From positions 25,270,283-25,334,282 of the forward strand of contig OU612066.1 in the NCBI GenBank assembly GCA_914767715.1: 64,000 nucleotides of DNA, in the 5' to 3' direction. This stretch comes from Membranipora membranacea. Its lineage: Eukaryota > Bryozoa > Gymnolaemata > Cheilostomatida > Membraniporidae. The translations under genes were made by a program, and so were the position numbers. Position 1 is the first letter of the stretch; each line of letters begins with the position of its first letter. Below the pieces are notes generated by a model that had not been told where the DNA came from, ran no database searches, and was given only the letters and a program-made list of their open reading frames with translations. This document shows positions 13,421-26,628 of this stretch, piece by piece.

Positions 13421-16400
13421 TTGGAATATTTTTGTAAATTTCAAGTCAGCGTAATTACCCTCCAAGTTATCCAAGGATTCCAATATTCTGCGTTTTGAAT
13501 ATGGCCAATAAGAGCTCGAACTGGTCGCAGTTTGATATGATTGCGACAGAGTTTTAATTTTTAATGCTGCCGTATGGTATGTTTTTTTAGTGCAAATGTG
13601 ACCCTCATTAAAACGGACTCTGACGGAGAAGAAAAAGCCGCAGAGCTAAACGGTTTGCAGATTATCGATCAGCAGGAGTTGTTCCTCCTTATAAGGTGAG
13701 TTACAAGCAAATCTATTTTTCAATCCGGGCGAAAAAAAAGCGTGATACCCTCTCTTGGTATATTTTTGAAAATTTCAAATCAGCGTAATTACCCTCCAAG
13801 TTATCCAAGGATTCCAATATTCTGCGTTTTGAATAAGGCCAATAAGAGCTTGAACTGGTCGCAGTTTGATATGATTGCGACAGAGTTATAATTTTTTAAT
13901 GCTGCCGTATGGTATGTTTTTTTAGTGAAAAAGTGACCCTCATTAAAACGGACGCTGACGGAGAAGAAAAAGCCGCAGAGCTAAACGGTTTGCAGATTAT
14001 CGATCAGCAGGAGTTGTTCCTCCTTATAAGGTGAGTTACAAGCAAATCTATTTTTCAATCCGGGCGAAAAAAAAGCGTGATACCCTCCCTTGGTATATTT
14101 TTGTAAATTTCAAGTCAGCGTAATTACCCTCCAAGTTATCAAAGGATTCCAATATTCTGCGTTTTGAATAAGGCCAATAAGAGCTTGAACTGGTCGCAGT
14201 TTGATATGATTGCGACAGAGTTTTAATTTTTTTAATGCTGCCGTATGGTATGTTTTTTTAGTGCAAAAGTGACCCTCATTAAAACGGACGCTGACGGAGA
14301 AGAAAAAGCCGCAGAGCTAAACGGTTTGCAGATTATCAATCAGCAGGAGTTGTTCCTCCTTATAAGGTGAGTTACAAGCAAATCTATTTTTCAATCCGGG
14401 CGAAAAAATAGCGTGATACCCTCCCTTGGTATATTTTTGTAAATTTCAAGTCAGCGTAATTACCCTCCAAGTTATCCAAGGATTCCAATATTCTGCGTTT
14501 TGAATAAGGCCAATAAGAGCTTGAACTGGTCACAGTTTGATATGATTGCGACAGAGTTTTAATTTTTTAATGCTGCCGTATGGTATGTTTTTTTAGTGCA
14601 AAAGTGACCCTCAATAAAACGGACGCTGACGGAGAAGAAAAAGCCGCAGAGCTAAACGGTTTGCAGATTATCGATCAGCAGGAGTTGTTCCTCCTTATAA
14701 GGTGAGTTACAAGCAAATCTATTTTTCAATCCGGGCGAAAAGAAAGCGTGATACCCTCCCTTGGTATATTTTTGTAAATTTCAAGTCAGCGTAATTACCC
14801 TCCAAGTTATCCAAGGATTCCAATATTCTGCGTTTTGAATAAGGCCAATAAGAGCTTGAACTGTTCGCAGTTTGATATGATTGCGACAGAGTTTTAATTT
14901 TTTAATGCTGCCGTATGGTATGTTTTTTTAGTGCAAAAGTGACCCTCATTAAAACGGACGCTGACGGAGAAGAAAAAGCCGCAGAGCTAAACGGTTTGCA
15001 GATTATCGATCAGCAGGAGTTGTTCCTCCTTATAAGGTGAGTTACAAGCAAATCTATTTTTTCAATCCGGGCGAAAAAAGAGCGTGATACCCTCCCTTGG
15101 TATATTTTTGTAAATTTCAAGTCAGCGTAATTACCCTCCAAATTATCCAAGGATTCCAATATTCTAGGTTTTGAATAAGGCCAATAAGAGCTTGAACTGG
15201 TCGCAGTTTGATATGATTGCGACAGAGTTTTAATTTTTTAATGCTGCCGTATGGTATGTTTTTTTAGTGCAAAAGTGACCCTCATTAAAACGGACGCTGA
15301 CGGAGAAGAAAAAGCTGCAGAGCTAAACGGTTTGCAGATTATCGATCAGCAGGTGTTGTTCCTCCTTATAAGGTGAGTTACAAGCAAATCTATTTTTCAA
15401 TCCGGGCGAAAAAAGAGCGTGATCCCCTCCCTTGGTATATTTTTGTAAATTTCAAGTCAGCGTAATTATCCTCCAAGTTATCCAAGGATTCCAATATTCT
15501 GCGTTTTGAATAAGGCCAATAAGAGCTTGAACTGGTCGCAGTTTGATATGATTGCGACAGAGTTTTAATTTTTTTAATGCTGCCGTATGGTATGTTTTTT
15601 TAGTGCAAAAGTGACCCTCATTAAAACGGACGCTGACGGAGAAGAAAAAGCCGCAGAGCTAAACGGTTTGCAGATTATCGATCAGCAGGAGTTGTTCCTC
15701 CTTATAAGGTGAGTTACAAGCAAATCTATTTTACAATCCGGGCGAAAAAAAAGCGTGATACCCTCCCTTGGAATATTTTTGTAAATTTCAAGTCAGCGTA
15801 ATTACCCTCCAAGTTATCCAAGGATTCCAATATTCTGCGTTTTGAATATGGCCAATAAGAGCTCGAACTGGTCGCAGTTTGATATGATTGCGACAGAGTT
15901 TTAATTTTTAATGCTGCCGTATGGTATGTTTTTTTAGTGCAAATGTGACCCTCATTAAAACGGACTCTGACGGAGAAGAAAAAGCCGCAGAGCTAAACGG
16001 TTTGCAGATTATCGATCAGCAGGAGTTGTTCCTCCTTATAAGGTGAGTTACAAGCAAATCTATTTTTCAATCCGGGCGAAAAAAAAGCGTGATACCCTCT
16101 CTTGGTATATTTTTGAAAATTTCAAATCAGCGTAATTACCCTCCAAGTTATCCAAGGATTCCAATATTCTGCGTTTTGAATAAGGCCAATAAGAGCTTGA
16201 ACTGGTCGCAGTTTGATATGATTGCGACAGAGTTATAATTTTTTAATGCTGCCGTATGGTATGTTTTTTTAGTGAAAAAGTGACCCTCATTAAAACGGAC
16301 GCTGACGGAGAAGAAAAAGCCGCAGAGCTAAACGGTTTGCAGATTATCGATCAGCAGGAGTTGTTCCTCCTTATAAGGTGAGTTACAAGCAAATCTATTT

Positions 16401-18100
16401 TTCAATCCGGGCGAAAAAAAAGCGTGATACCCTCCCTTGGTATATTTTTGTAAATTTCAAGTCAGCGTAATTACCCTCCAAGTTATCAAAGGATTCCAAT
16501 ATTCTGCGTTTTGAATAAGGCCAATAAGAGCTTGAACTGGTCGCAGTTTGATATGATTGCGACAGAGTTTTAATTTTTTTAATGCTGCCGTATGGTATGT
16601 TTTTTTAGTGCAAAAGTGACCCTCATTAAAACGGACGCTGACGGAGAAGAAAAAGCCGCAGAGCTAAACGGTTTGCAGATTATCAATCAGCAGGAGTTGT
16701 TCCTCCTTATAAGGTGAGTTACAAGCAAATCTATTTTTCAATCCGGGCGAAAAAATAGCGTGATACCCTCCCTTGGTATATTTTTGTAAATTTCAAGTCA
16801 GCGTAATTACCCTCCAAGTTATCCAAGGATTCCAATATTCTGCGTTTTGAATAAGGCCAATAAGAGCTTGAACTGGTCACAGTTTGATATGATTGCGACA
16901 GAGTTTTAATTTTTTAATGCTGCCGTATGGTATGTTTTTTTAGTGCAAAAGTGACCCTCAATAAAACGGACGCTGACGGAGAAGAAAAAGCCGCAGAGCT
17001 AAACGGTTTGCAGATTATCGATCAGCAGGAGTTGTTCCTCCTTATAAGGTGAGTTACAAGCAAATCTATTTTTCAATCCGGGCGAAAAGAAAGCGTGATA
17101 CCCTCCCTTGGTATATTTTTGTAAATTTCAAGTCAGCGTAATTACCCTCCAAGTTATCCAAGGATTCCAATATTCTGCGTTTTGAATAAGGCCAATAAGA
17201 GCTTGAACTGTTCGCAGTTTGATATGATTGCGACAGAGTTTTAATTTTTTAATGCTGCCGTATGGTATGTTTTTTTAGTGCAAAAGTGACCCTCATTAAA
17301 ACGGACGCTGACGGAGAAGAAAAAGCCGCAGAGCTAAACGGTTTGCAGATTATCGATCAGCAGGAGTTGTTCCTCCTTATAAGGTGAGTTACAAGCAAAT
17401 CTATTTTTTCAATCCGGGCGAAAAAAGAGCGTGATACCCTCCCTTGGTATATTTTTGTAAATTTCAAGTCAGCGTAATTACCCTCCAAATTATCCAAGGA
17501 TTCCAATATTCTAGGTTTTGAATAAGGCCAATAAGAGCTTGAACTGGTCGCAGTTTGATATGATTGCGACAGAGTTTTAATTTTTTAATGCTGCCGTATG
17601 GTATGTTTTTTTAGTGCAAAAGTGACCCTCATTAAAACGGACGCTGACGGAGAAGAAAAAGCTGCAGAGCTAAACGGTTTGCAGATTATCGATCAGCAGG
17701 TGTTGTTCCTCCTTATAAGATGAGTTACAAGCAAATCTATTTTTCAATCCGGGCGAAAAAAGAGCGTGATCCCCTCCCTTGGTATATTTTTGTAAATTTC
17801 AAGTCAGCGTAATTATCCTCCAAGTTATCCAAGGATTCCAATATTCTGCGTTTTGAATAAGGCCAATAAGAGCTTGAACTGGTCGCAGTTTGATATGATT
17901 GCGACAGAGTTTTAATTTTTTAATGCTGCCGTATGGTATGTTTTTTTAGTGCAAAAGTGACCCTAATTAAAACGGACGCTGACGGAGAAGAAAACGCCGC
18001 AGAGCTAAACGGTTTGCAGATTATCGATCAGCAGGAGTTGTTCCTCCTTATAAGGTGAGTTACAAGCAAATCTATTTTTCAATCCGGGCGAAAAAAAAGC
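13400..18100 (+). repeat. Higher-order repeat of 7 monomers (~2,347 bp), two copies
   Basis: Shared private variants lie 2,347 bases apart: GAATATGGCC at 13,497 and 15,844, GAGTTATAATTTT at about 13,884 and 16,231, TTATCAATCAGC at 14,334 and 16,681, GGTCACAGTTTG at 14,528 and 16,875, and CTAGGTTTTG at about 15,163 and 17,511. A whole seven-monomer block was duplicated in tandem. Confidence 0.82.
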
Positions 18101-19599
18101 GTGATACCCTCCCGCGGTATATTTTTGTAAATTTCAAGTCAGCGTAATTACCCTCCAAGTTATCCAAGGATTCCAATATTCTGCGTTTTGAATAAGGCCA
18201 ATAAGAGCTTGAACTGGTCGCAGTTTGATATGATTGCGACAGAGTTTTAATTTTTTAATGCTGCCGTATGGTATGTTTTTTTAGTGCAAAAGTGACCCTC
18301 ATTAAAACGGACGCTGACGGAGAAGAAAAAGCCGCAGAGCTAAACGGTTTGCAGATTATCGATCAGCAGGAGTTGTTCCTCCTTATAAGGTGAGTTACAA
18401 GCAAATCTATTTTTCAATCCGGGCGAAAAAAAAGCGTGATACCCTCCCTTGGTATATTTTTGTAAATTTCAAGTCAGCGTAATTACCCTCCAAGTTATCC
18501 AAGGATTCCAATATTCTGCGTTTTGAATAAGGCCAATAAGAGCTTGAACTGGTCGCAGCTTGATATGATTGCGACAGAGTTTTAATTTTTTAATGCTGCC
18601 GTAGCGTATGTTTTTTTAGTGCAAAAGTGACCCTCATTAAAACGGACGCTGACGGAGAAGAAAATGCCGCAGAGCTTAACCGTTTGCAGATTATCGATCA
18701 GCAGGAGTTGTTCCTCCTTATAAGGTGAGTTACAAGCAAATCTACTTTTCAATCCGGGCGAAAAAAAAGCGTGATACCCTCCCTTGGTATATTTTTGTAA
18801 ATTTCAAGTCAGCGTAATTACCCTCCAAGTTATCCAAGGATTCCAATATTCTGCGTTTTGAATAAGGCCAATAAGAGCTTGAACTGGTCGCAGTTTGATA
18901 TGATTGCGACAGAGTTTTAATTTTTTAATGCTGCCGTATGGTATGTTTTTTTAGTGCAAAAGTGACCCTCATTAAAACGGACGCTGACGGAGAAGAAAAA
19001 GCCGCAGAGCTAAACGGTTTGCAGATTATCGATCAGCGGGAGTTGTTCCTCCTTATAAGGTGATTTACAAGCAAATCTATTTTTCAATCCGGGCGAAAAA
19101 AAAGCGTGATACCCTCCCTTGGTATATTTTTGTAAATTTCAAGTCAGCGTAATTACCCTCCAAGTTATCCAAGGATTCCAATATTCTGCGTTTTGAATAA
19201 GGCCAATAAGAGCTTGAACTGGTCGCAGTTTGATATGATTGCGACATAGTTTTATTTTTTTAATGCCGCCGTATGGTATGTTTTTTTAGTGCAAAAGTGA
19301 CCCTCATTAAAACGGACGCTGACGGAGAAGAAAAAGCCGCAGAGCTAAACGGTTTGCAGATTATCGATCAGCAGGAGTTGTTCCTCCTTATAAGGTGAGT
19401 TACAAGCAAATCTATTTTTCAATCCGGGCGAAAAAAAAGCGTGATACCCTCCCATGGTATATTTTTGTAAATTTCAAGTCAGCGTAATTACCCTCCAAGT
19501 TATCCAAGGATTCCAATATTCTGCGTTTCGAATAAGGCCAATAAGAGCTTGAACTGGTCGCAGTTTGATATGATTGCGACAGAGTTTTAATTTTTTAAT

Positions 19600-22500
19600 G
19601 CTGCCGTATGGTATGTTTTTTTAGTGCAAAAGTGACCCTCATTAAAACGGACGCTGACGGAGAAGAAAAAGCCGCAGAGCTAAACGGTTTGCAGATTATG
19701 GATCAGCAGGAGTTGTTCCTCCTTATAAGGTGAGTTACAAGCAAATCTATTTTTCAATCCGGGCGAAAAAAGAGCGTGATACCCTCCCTTGGTATATTTT
19801 TGTAAATTTCAAGTCAGCGTAATTACCCTCCAAGTTATCCAAGGATTCCAATATTCTGCGTTTTGAATAAGGCCAATAAGAGCTTGAACTGGTCGCAGTT
19901 TGGTATGATTGCGACAGAGTTTTAAATTTTTAATGCTGCCGTATGGTATGTTTTTTTAGTGCAAAAGTGACCCTGATTAAAACGGACGCTGACGGAGAAG
20001 AAAAAGCCGCAGAGCTAAACGGTTTGCAGATTATCGATCAGCAGGAGTTGTTCCTCCTTATAAGGTGAGTTACAAGCAAATCTATTTTTCAATCCGGGCG
20101 AAAAAAAAGCGTGATACCCTCCCTTGGTATATTTTTGTAAATTTCAAGTCAGCATAATTACCCTCCAAGTTATCCAAGGATTCCAATATTCTGCGTTTTG
20201 AATAAGGCCAATAAGAGCTTGAACTGGTTGCAGTTTGATATGATTGCGACAGAGTTTTAATTTTTTAATGCTGCCGTATGGTATGTTTTTTTAGTGCAAA
20301 AGTGACCCTCATTATAACGGACGCTGACGGAGAAGAAAAAGCCGCAGAGCTAAACGGTTTGCAGATTATCGATCAGCAGGTGTTGTTCCTCCTTATAAGG
20401 TGAGTTACAAGCAAATCTATTTTTCTATCCGGGCGAAAAAAGAGCGTGATACCCTCCCTTTGTATATTTTTGTAAATTTCAAGTCAGCGTAATTACCCTC
20501 CAAGTTATCCAAGGATTCCAATATTCTGCGTTTTGAATAAGGCCAATAAGAGCTTGAACTGGTCGCAGTTTGATATGATTGCGACAGAGTTTTAATTTTT
20601 TAATGCTGCCGTATGGTATGTTTTTTTAGTGCAAAAGTGACCCTCATTAAAACGGACGCTGACGGAGAAGAAAAAGCCGCAGAGCTAAACGGTTTGCAGA
20701 TTATCGATCAGCAGGAGTTGTTCCTCCTTATAAGGTGAGTTACAAGCAAATCTATTTTTCAATCCGGGCGAAAAAAAAGCGTGATACCCTCCCTTGGTAT
20801 ATTTTTGTAAATTTCAAGTCAGCGTAATTACCCTCCAAGTTATCCAAGGATTCCAATATTCTGCGTTTTGAATAAGGCCAATAAGAGCTTGAACTGGTCG
20901 CAGTTTGATATGATTGCGACAGAGTTTTAATTTTTTAATGCTGCCGTATGGTATGTTTTTTTAGTGCAAAAGTGACCCTCATTAAAACGGACGCTGACGG
21001 AGAAGAAAAAGCCGCAGAGCTAAACGGTTTGCAGATTATCGATCAGCAGGAGTTGTTCCTCCTTATAAGGTGAGTTACAAGCAAATCTATTTTTCAATCC
21101 GGGCGAAAAAAAAGCGTGATACCCTCCCTTGGTATATTTTTGTAAATTTCAAGTCAGCGTAATTACCCTCCAAGTTATCCAAGGATTCCAATATTCTGCG
21201 TTTTGAATAAGGCCAATAAGAGCTTGAACTGGTCGCAGTTTGATATGATTGCGACAGAGTTTTAATTTTTTAATGCTGCCGTATGGTATGTTTTTTTAGT
21301 GCAAAAGTGACCCTCATTAAAACGGACGCTGACGGAGAAGAAAAAGCCGCAGAGCTAAACGGTTTGCAGATTATCGATCAGCAGGAGTTGTTCCTCCTTA
21401 TAAGGTGAGTTACAAGCAAATCTATTTTTCAATCCGGGCGAAAAAAAGCGTGATACCCTCCCTTGGTATATTTTTGTAAATTTCAAGTCAGCGTAATTAC
21501 CCTCCAAGTTATCCAAGGATTCCAATATTCTGCGTTTTGAATAAGGCCAATAAGAGCTTGAACTGGTCGCAGTTTGATATGATTGCGACAGAGTTTTCAT
21601 TTTTTAATGCTGCCGTATGGTATGTTTTTTTAGTGCAAAAGTGACCCTCATTAAAACGGACGCTGACGGAGAAGAAAAAGCCGCAGAGCTAAACGGTTTG
21701 CAGATTATCGATCAGCAGGAGTTGTTCCTCCTTATAAGGTGAGTTACAAGCAAATCTATTTTTCAATCCGGGCGAAAAAAAAGCGTGATACCCTCCCTTG
21801 GTATATTTTTGTCAATTTCAAGTCAGCGTAATTATCCTACAAGTTATCCAAGGATTCCAATATTCTGCGTTTTGAATAAGGCCAATAAGAGCTTGAACTG
21901 GTCGCAGTTTGATATGATTGCGACAGAGTTTTAATTTTTTAATGCTGCCGTATGGTATGGTTTTTTAGTGCAAAAGTGACCCTCATTAAAACGGACGCTG
22001 ACGGAGAAGAAAAAGCCGCAGAGCTAAACGGTTTGCAGATTATCGATCAGCAGGAGTTGTTCCTCCTTATAAGGTGAGTTACAAGCAAATCTATTTTTCA
22101 ATCCGGGCGAAAAAAAAGCGTGATACCCTCCCTTGGTATATTTTTGTAAATTTCAAGTCAGCGTAATTACCCTCCAAGTTATCCAAGGATTCCAATATTC
22201 TGCGTTTTGAATAAGGCCAATAAGAGCTTGAACTGGTCGCAGTTTGATATGATTGCGACAGAGTTTTAATTTTTTAATGCTGCCGTATGGTATGTTTTTT
22301 TAGTGCAAAAGTGACCCTCATTAAAACGGACGCTGACGGAGAAGAAAAAGCCGCAGAGCTAAACGGTTTGCAGATTATCGATCAGCAGGAGTTGTTCCTC
22401 CTTATAAGGTGAGTTACAAGCAAATCTATTTTTCAATCCGGGCGAAAAAAAAGCGTGATACCCTCCCTTGGTATATTTTTGTAAATTTCAAGTCAGCGTA

Positions 22501-24350
22501 ATTACCCTCCAAGTTATCCAAGGATTCCAATATTCTGCGTTTTGAATAAGGCCAATAAGAGCTTGAACTGGTCGCAGTTTGATATGATTGCGACAGAGTT
22601 TTAATTTTTTAATGCTGCCGTATGGTATGTTTTTTTAGTGCAAAAGTGACCCTCATTAAAACGGACGCTGACGGAGAAGAAAAAGCCGCAGAGCTAAACG
22701 GTTTGCAGATTATCGATCAGCAGGAGTTGTTCCTCCTTATAAGGTGAGTTACAAGCAAATCTATTTTTCAATCCGGGCGAAAAAAGAGCGTGATACTCTC
22801 CCTTCGTATATTTTTGTAAATTTCAAGTCAGCGTAATTACCCTCCAAGTTATCCAAGGATTCCAATATTCTGCGTTTTGAATAAGGCCAATAAGAGCTTG
22901 AACTGGTCGCAGTTTGATATGATTGCGACAGAGTTTTAATTTTTTAATGCTGCCGTATGGTATGTTTTTTTAGTGCAAAAGTGACCCTCATTAAAACGGA
23001 CGCTGACGGAGAAGAAAAAGCCGCAGAGCTAAACGGTTTGCAGATTATCGATCAGCAGGAGTTGTTCCTCCTTATAAGGTGAGTTACAAGCAAATCTATT
23101 TTTCAATCCGGGCGAAAAAAAAGCGTGATACCCTCCTCCCTTGGTATATTTTTGTAAATTTCAAGTCAGCGTAATTACCCTCCAAGTTATCCAAGGATTC
23201 CAATATTCTGCGTTTTGAATAAGGCCAATAAGAGCTTGAACTGGTCGCAGTTTGATATGATTGCGACAGAGTTTTAATTTTTTAATGCTGCCGTATGGTA
23301 TGTTTTTTTAGTGCAAAAGTGACCCTCATTAAAACGGACGCTGACGGAGAAGAAAAAGCCGCAGAGCTAAACGGTTTGCAGATTATCGATCAGCAGGAGT
23401 TGTTCCTCCTTATAAGGTGAGTTACAAGCAAATCTATTTTTCAATCCGGGCGAAAAAAAAGCGTGATACCCTCCCTTGGTATATTTTTGTAAATTTCAAG
23501 TCAGCGTAATTACCCTCCAAGTTATCCAAGGATTCCAATATTCTGCGTTTTGAATAAGGCCAATAAGAGCTTGAACTGGTCGCAGTTTGATATGATTGCG
23601 ACATAGTTTTAATTTTTTAATGCTGCCGTATGGTTTGTTTTTTTAGTGCAAAAGTGACCCTCATTAAAACGGACGCTGACGGAGAAGAAAAAGCCGCAGA
23701 GCTAAACGGTTTGCAGATTATGGATCAGCAGGAGTTGTTCCTCCTTATAAGGTGAGTTACAAGCAAATCTATTTTTCAATCCGGGCGAAAAAAGAGCGTG
23801 ATACCCTCCCTTGGTATATTTTTGTAAATTTCAAGTCAGCGTAATTACCCTCCAAGTTATCCAAGGTTTCCAATATTCTGCGTTTTGAATAAGGCCAATA
23901 AGAGCTTGAACTGGTCGCAGTTTGGTATGATTGCGACAGAGTTTTAAATTTTTAATGCTGCCGTATGGTATGTTTTTTTAGTGCAAAAGTGACCCTCATT
24001 AAAACGGACGCTGACGGAGAAGAAAAAGCCGCAGAGCTAAACGGTTTGCAGATTATCGATCAGCAGGAGTTGTTCCTCCTTATAAGGTGAGTTACAAGCA
24101 AATCTATTTTTCAATCCGGGCGAAAAAAAAGCGTGATACCCTCCCTTGGTATATTTTTGTAAATTTCAAGTCAGCATAATTACCCTCCAAGTTATCCAAG
24201 GATTCCAATATTCTGCGTTTTGAATAAGGCCAATAAGAGCTTGAACTGGTTGCAGTTTGATATGATTGCGACAGAGTTTTAATTTTTTAATGCTGCCGTA
24301 TGGTATGTTTTTTTAGTGCAAAAGTGACCCTCATTAAAACGGACGCTGAC
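19600..24350 (+). repeat. Copied 12-monomer spacing (4,022 bp) within satellite
   Basis: TTATGGATCAGC at 19,698 and 23,720, the TTTGGTATGATT...TTTTAAATTT monomer near 19,899 and 23,921, and AGTCAGCATAATT near 20,152 and 24,174 are each 4,022 bases (12 monomers) apart. The interior is too homogeneous to say whether the whole block or only this trimer was copied. Confidence 0.65.
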
Positions 24351-25107
24351 GGAGAGGAAAAAGCCGCAGAGCTAAACGCTTTGCCGATTATCGATCAGCA
24401 GGAGTTGTTCCTCCTTATAAGGTGAGTTACAAGCAAATCTATTTTTCAGTCCGGGCGGAAAAAAAGCATGATACCCTACCTTGGTATATTTTTGTAAATT
24501 TCAAGTCAGCGTAATTACCCTCCAAGTTATCCAAGGATTCCAATATTCTGCGTTTTGAATAAGGCCAATAAGAGCTTGAACTGGTCGCAGTTTGATATGA
24601 TTGCGACAGAGTTTTAATTTTTTAATGCTGCCGTATGGTATGTTTTTTTAGTGCAATATTGACACTCATTGAAACAGATGCTGACGGAGAACGAAAAGCC
24701 GCAGAGCTAAACGGTTCGCAGATTATCGATCAGCAGGAGTTGTTCCTCCTTATAAGTTGAGTTACAAGCAAATCTATTTTTCAATCCGGGCGAAAAAAAA
24801 GCGTGATACCCTACCTTGGTATATTTTTGTAAATTTCAAGTCAGCGTAATTACCCTCCAAGTTATCCAAGGATTCAAATATTCTGCAGTTCGAATAAGGC
24901 CAATAAGAGCTTGAACTGGTCGGAGTTTGATATGATTGCGACAGAGTTTTAATTTTTAAATGCTGCCGTACGGTATGTTTTTTTAGTGCTAAATTGACAC
25001 TCATTGAAACGGACGCTGACGGAGAACGAAAAGCCGCAGAGCTAAACGGTTTGCAGATTATCGATCAGCAGGAGTTGTTCCTCCTTATAAGGTGAGTTAC
25101 AAGCAAA

Positions 25108-25346
25108 ATCAAACTTTCCTAAAGTTGTTTTTTAGACTGAAATTAATCCAAAACAAATGCTCAAGTATCTCAGCGCAGCTCCAATAGTTAGAGTCGTCTG
25201 GCCCTCCCAGCAAGCTCCGACAACTCCAACGTGTTTTATAAAGTACTGATCTGACAACAAGGAAGTCATGTGATCACTTTGTATTGAATTGTGGGAGACT
25301 TAAACTCATCAATCCTTTGGTTGCTAGCCTTGAGACTGTGAACTAC
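25108..25346 (+). repeat. Split direct repeat A1 (left end of the element)
   Basis: This begins ATCAAACTTTCCTAAAG and ends GACTGTGAACTAC. It matches A2 at 31,184-31,400 almost base for base. A1 has about 22 extra bases after GTGATCACTT, flanked by repeated ACTT, so A2 probably lost them by slippage. It may contain the element's promoter, but I see no clear core promoter motif. Confidence 0.9.
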
Positions 25347-25380
25347 TTGTCTCTGTCAGCTCCTAAAAACCTACTTGAAC

Positions 25381-26458
25381 ATGTCTTCAATTACAAGAGT
25401 AAGTATGAGAATGTGTGCTAAACCTTGTCAATGTCCATACTGCTTATATTGAGCTGTGATTTGATGTTGGTGTGGAAATGATCACATAATCTGAGAACAT
25501 CAAACAAAATTATAATATTATGTTCAATAACAAGCTTCTTTACGAGTACCACAATGCACATCACAGATATGCCCTGGACATCCCTACTTCCTTTTGGGCA
25601 CTTCATCATTTCACTCACCATTCATTGTCATTACTTCCCAAGGCACACCTTAAAATAAAGAAAAAAAATAAAATAAAATAAAATTTCCTAACCTTTGCCC
25701 AATGAATGAATTCATTGTTTAGGGCAAACTACCACTACCACTCGCTTGTCCTTGGCTGTTATCTGGTGCTGGCGGAAATAATAGGCCCTGTGGATTGGTA
25801 ATGAAACAGTGAATGGAACAATTTTGTGAACTGATTAACTAGATTTAGTGATATTTGGGTGTTCGCTAAGGATTATGGGGTCATTCCAAAATTCTGTATT
25901 CTTGAACTAACACTAATTTGGAAAGCCTGTAACTACCTGTAGTTACTAGTTATCGGGGACTCACATGCTCGAAGACAGAGAGATCAAGCTGGGGTGTACT
26001 TCAGCAGAAGAAACCTGTCGGTAGAGTTTAGGTGCCGCGGAGGAGCTCGGACCAATTATTTAGAGGTCCCAGCTAATCAACAGCACTACGACGGGATTAT
26101 CTTAGTGATAGGATCTAACATTCTGGTAGATGGGATCACTCCTAGCAGCGTGGGTGCTAACTTGATGGGCTATGCCAACCAGTATACCCGATTTGCCGCC
26201 AAAGTGATAATCATGACAGTTTTTCCTCGTCAATGTACTTAATATATGAACAGTTTGGCGGAACTAAATGACCTTATAACCAGACATTCAAACAATATTA
26301 TTGGCTGGAGATGGTCAAAAAAGTTTGACCGACACATGACTTTAAGGGCTGATGGTGTCCATCTGACGGACAAAGCCAATAAAAAGGCCTGTAAATACCT
26401 TGTGTCACCCGTGTTGCTTTTTTTCAAGCCTAGTAGTAAACAACAAACATTATAGTTA
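25381..26458 (+). pseudogene. SGNH-hydrolase ORF of the retrotransposon, two exons, in-frame stop
   Basis: A short first exon, ATG at 25,381 reading MSSITR, ends at a GTAAGT donor after 25,398. An acceptor at 25,941-25,942 rejoins it in frame with LLVIGDSHAR. The second exon shows SGNH-family blocks: GDSH (block I, nucleophile Ser), RCRGGA (block II Gly), VIGSN (block III, with Asn) and DGVHLTDK (block V Asp...His). Known SGNH enzymes are esterases or acetylhydrolases, and an SGNH-like ORF has been described in some Ngaro elements. A TAA at 26,240-26,242 interrupts the frame; the same frame continues to 26,455. Length, about 175 codons, suits a compact SGNH domain. The substrate is unknown. 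AATAAA and hairpin 1 follow directly. Confidence 0.75.
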
Positions 26459-26506
26459 GAAAGATCTTAGAATTAAATAAACAAACAATAATATAATGTT
26501 CAAACT

Positions 26507-26537
26507 GTGAGTGCGGATGGTCCTAATCGCCCCTCAC
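26507..26537 (+). promoter_or_regulatory. Hairpin 1 with GGTCCTAATC loop
   Basis: Stem GTGAG/CTCAC with a possible inner GCG/CGC stem, enclosing GGTCCTAATC. AATAAA lies about 26 bases upstream (26,476-26,481), and a pyrimidine-rich AG acceptor lies about 90 bases downstream (26,628). It is one of three such hairpins in the element. Role unknown. Confidence 0.7.
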
Positions 26538-26628
26538 TAGTTGAAGAATTTGCTGCCGATTAAGCTGCTTGTTAGAACAAGACATATATCTTTGTTGTTC
26601 TCTAACACCATTTTTCTCTCTGTTATAG

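Larger units (their letters stand above)
1..25107 (+). repeat. Satellite array, ~335-bp monomer, about 75 copies
   Basis: The same unit recurs every 334-336 bases without interruption; for example the AGCGTGATA landmark falls at 6, 342 and 677. Most monomers differ by only a few substitutions. Each has an A-tract before GCGTGATACCCTCCC, then TTGGTATATTTTTGTAAATTTC, a GATATGATTGCGACAGAG stretch, a 41-codon open frame and the block CTCCTTATAAGGTGAGTTAC. The last two monomers before 25,107 are clearly more diverged, for example ATTGACACTCATTGAAAC in place of AGTGACCCTCATTAAAAC, which marks the approach to an array edge. The array continues beyond the left end of the window. I recognise no transposon protein or tRNA/5S-like promoter in the monomer. 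The family is unknown to me. Confidence 0.97.

Noticed and set aside
21355-21600. Minus-strand frames in the satellite (also 10,365, 24,774, 32,082 and 32,417)
   Set aside because: Shadow frames of the monomer; they appear only where single variants remove stops.
1-25107. CRISPR-like array
   Set aside because: The repeats are 335 bp, contiguous and without unique spacers, in a eukaryotic context; this is a tandem satellite.
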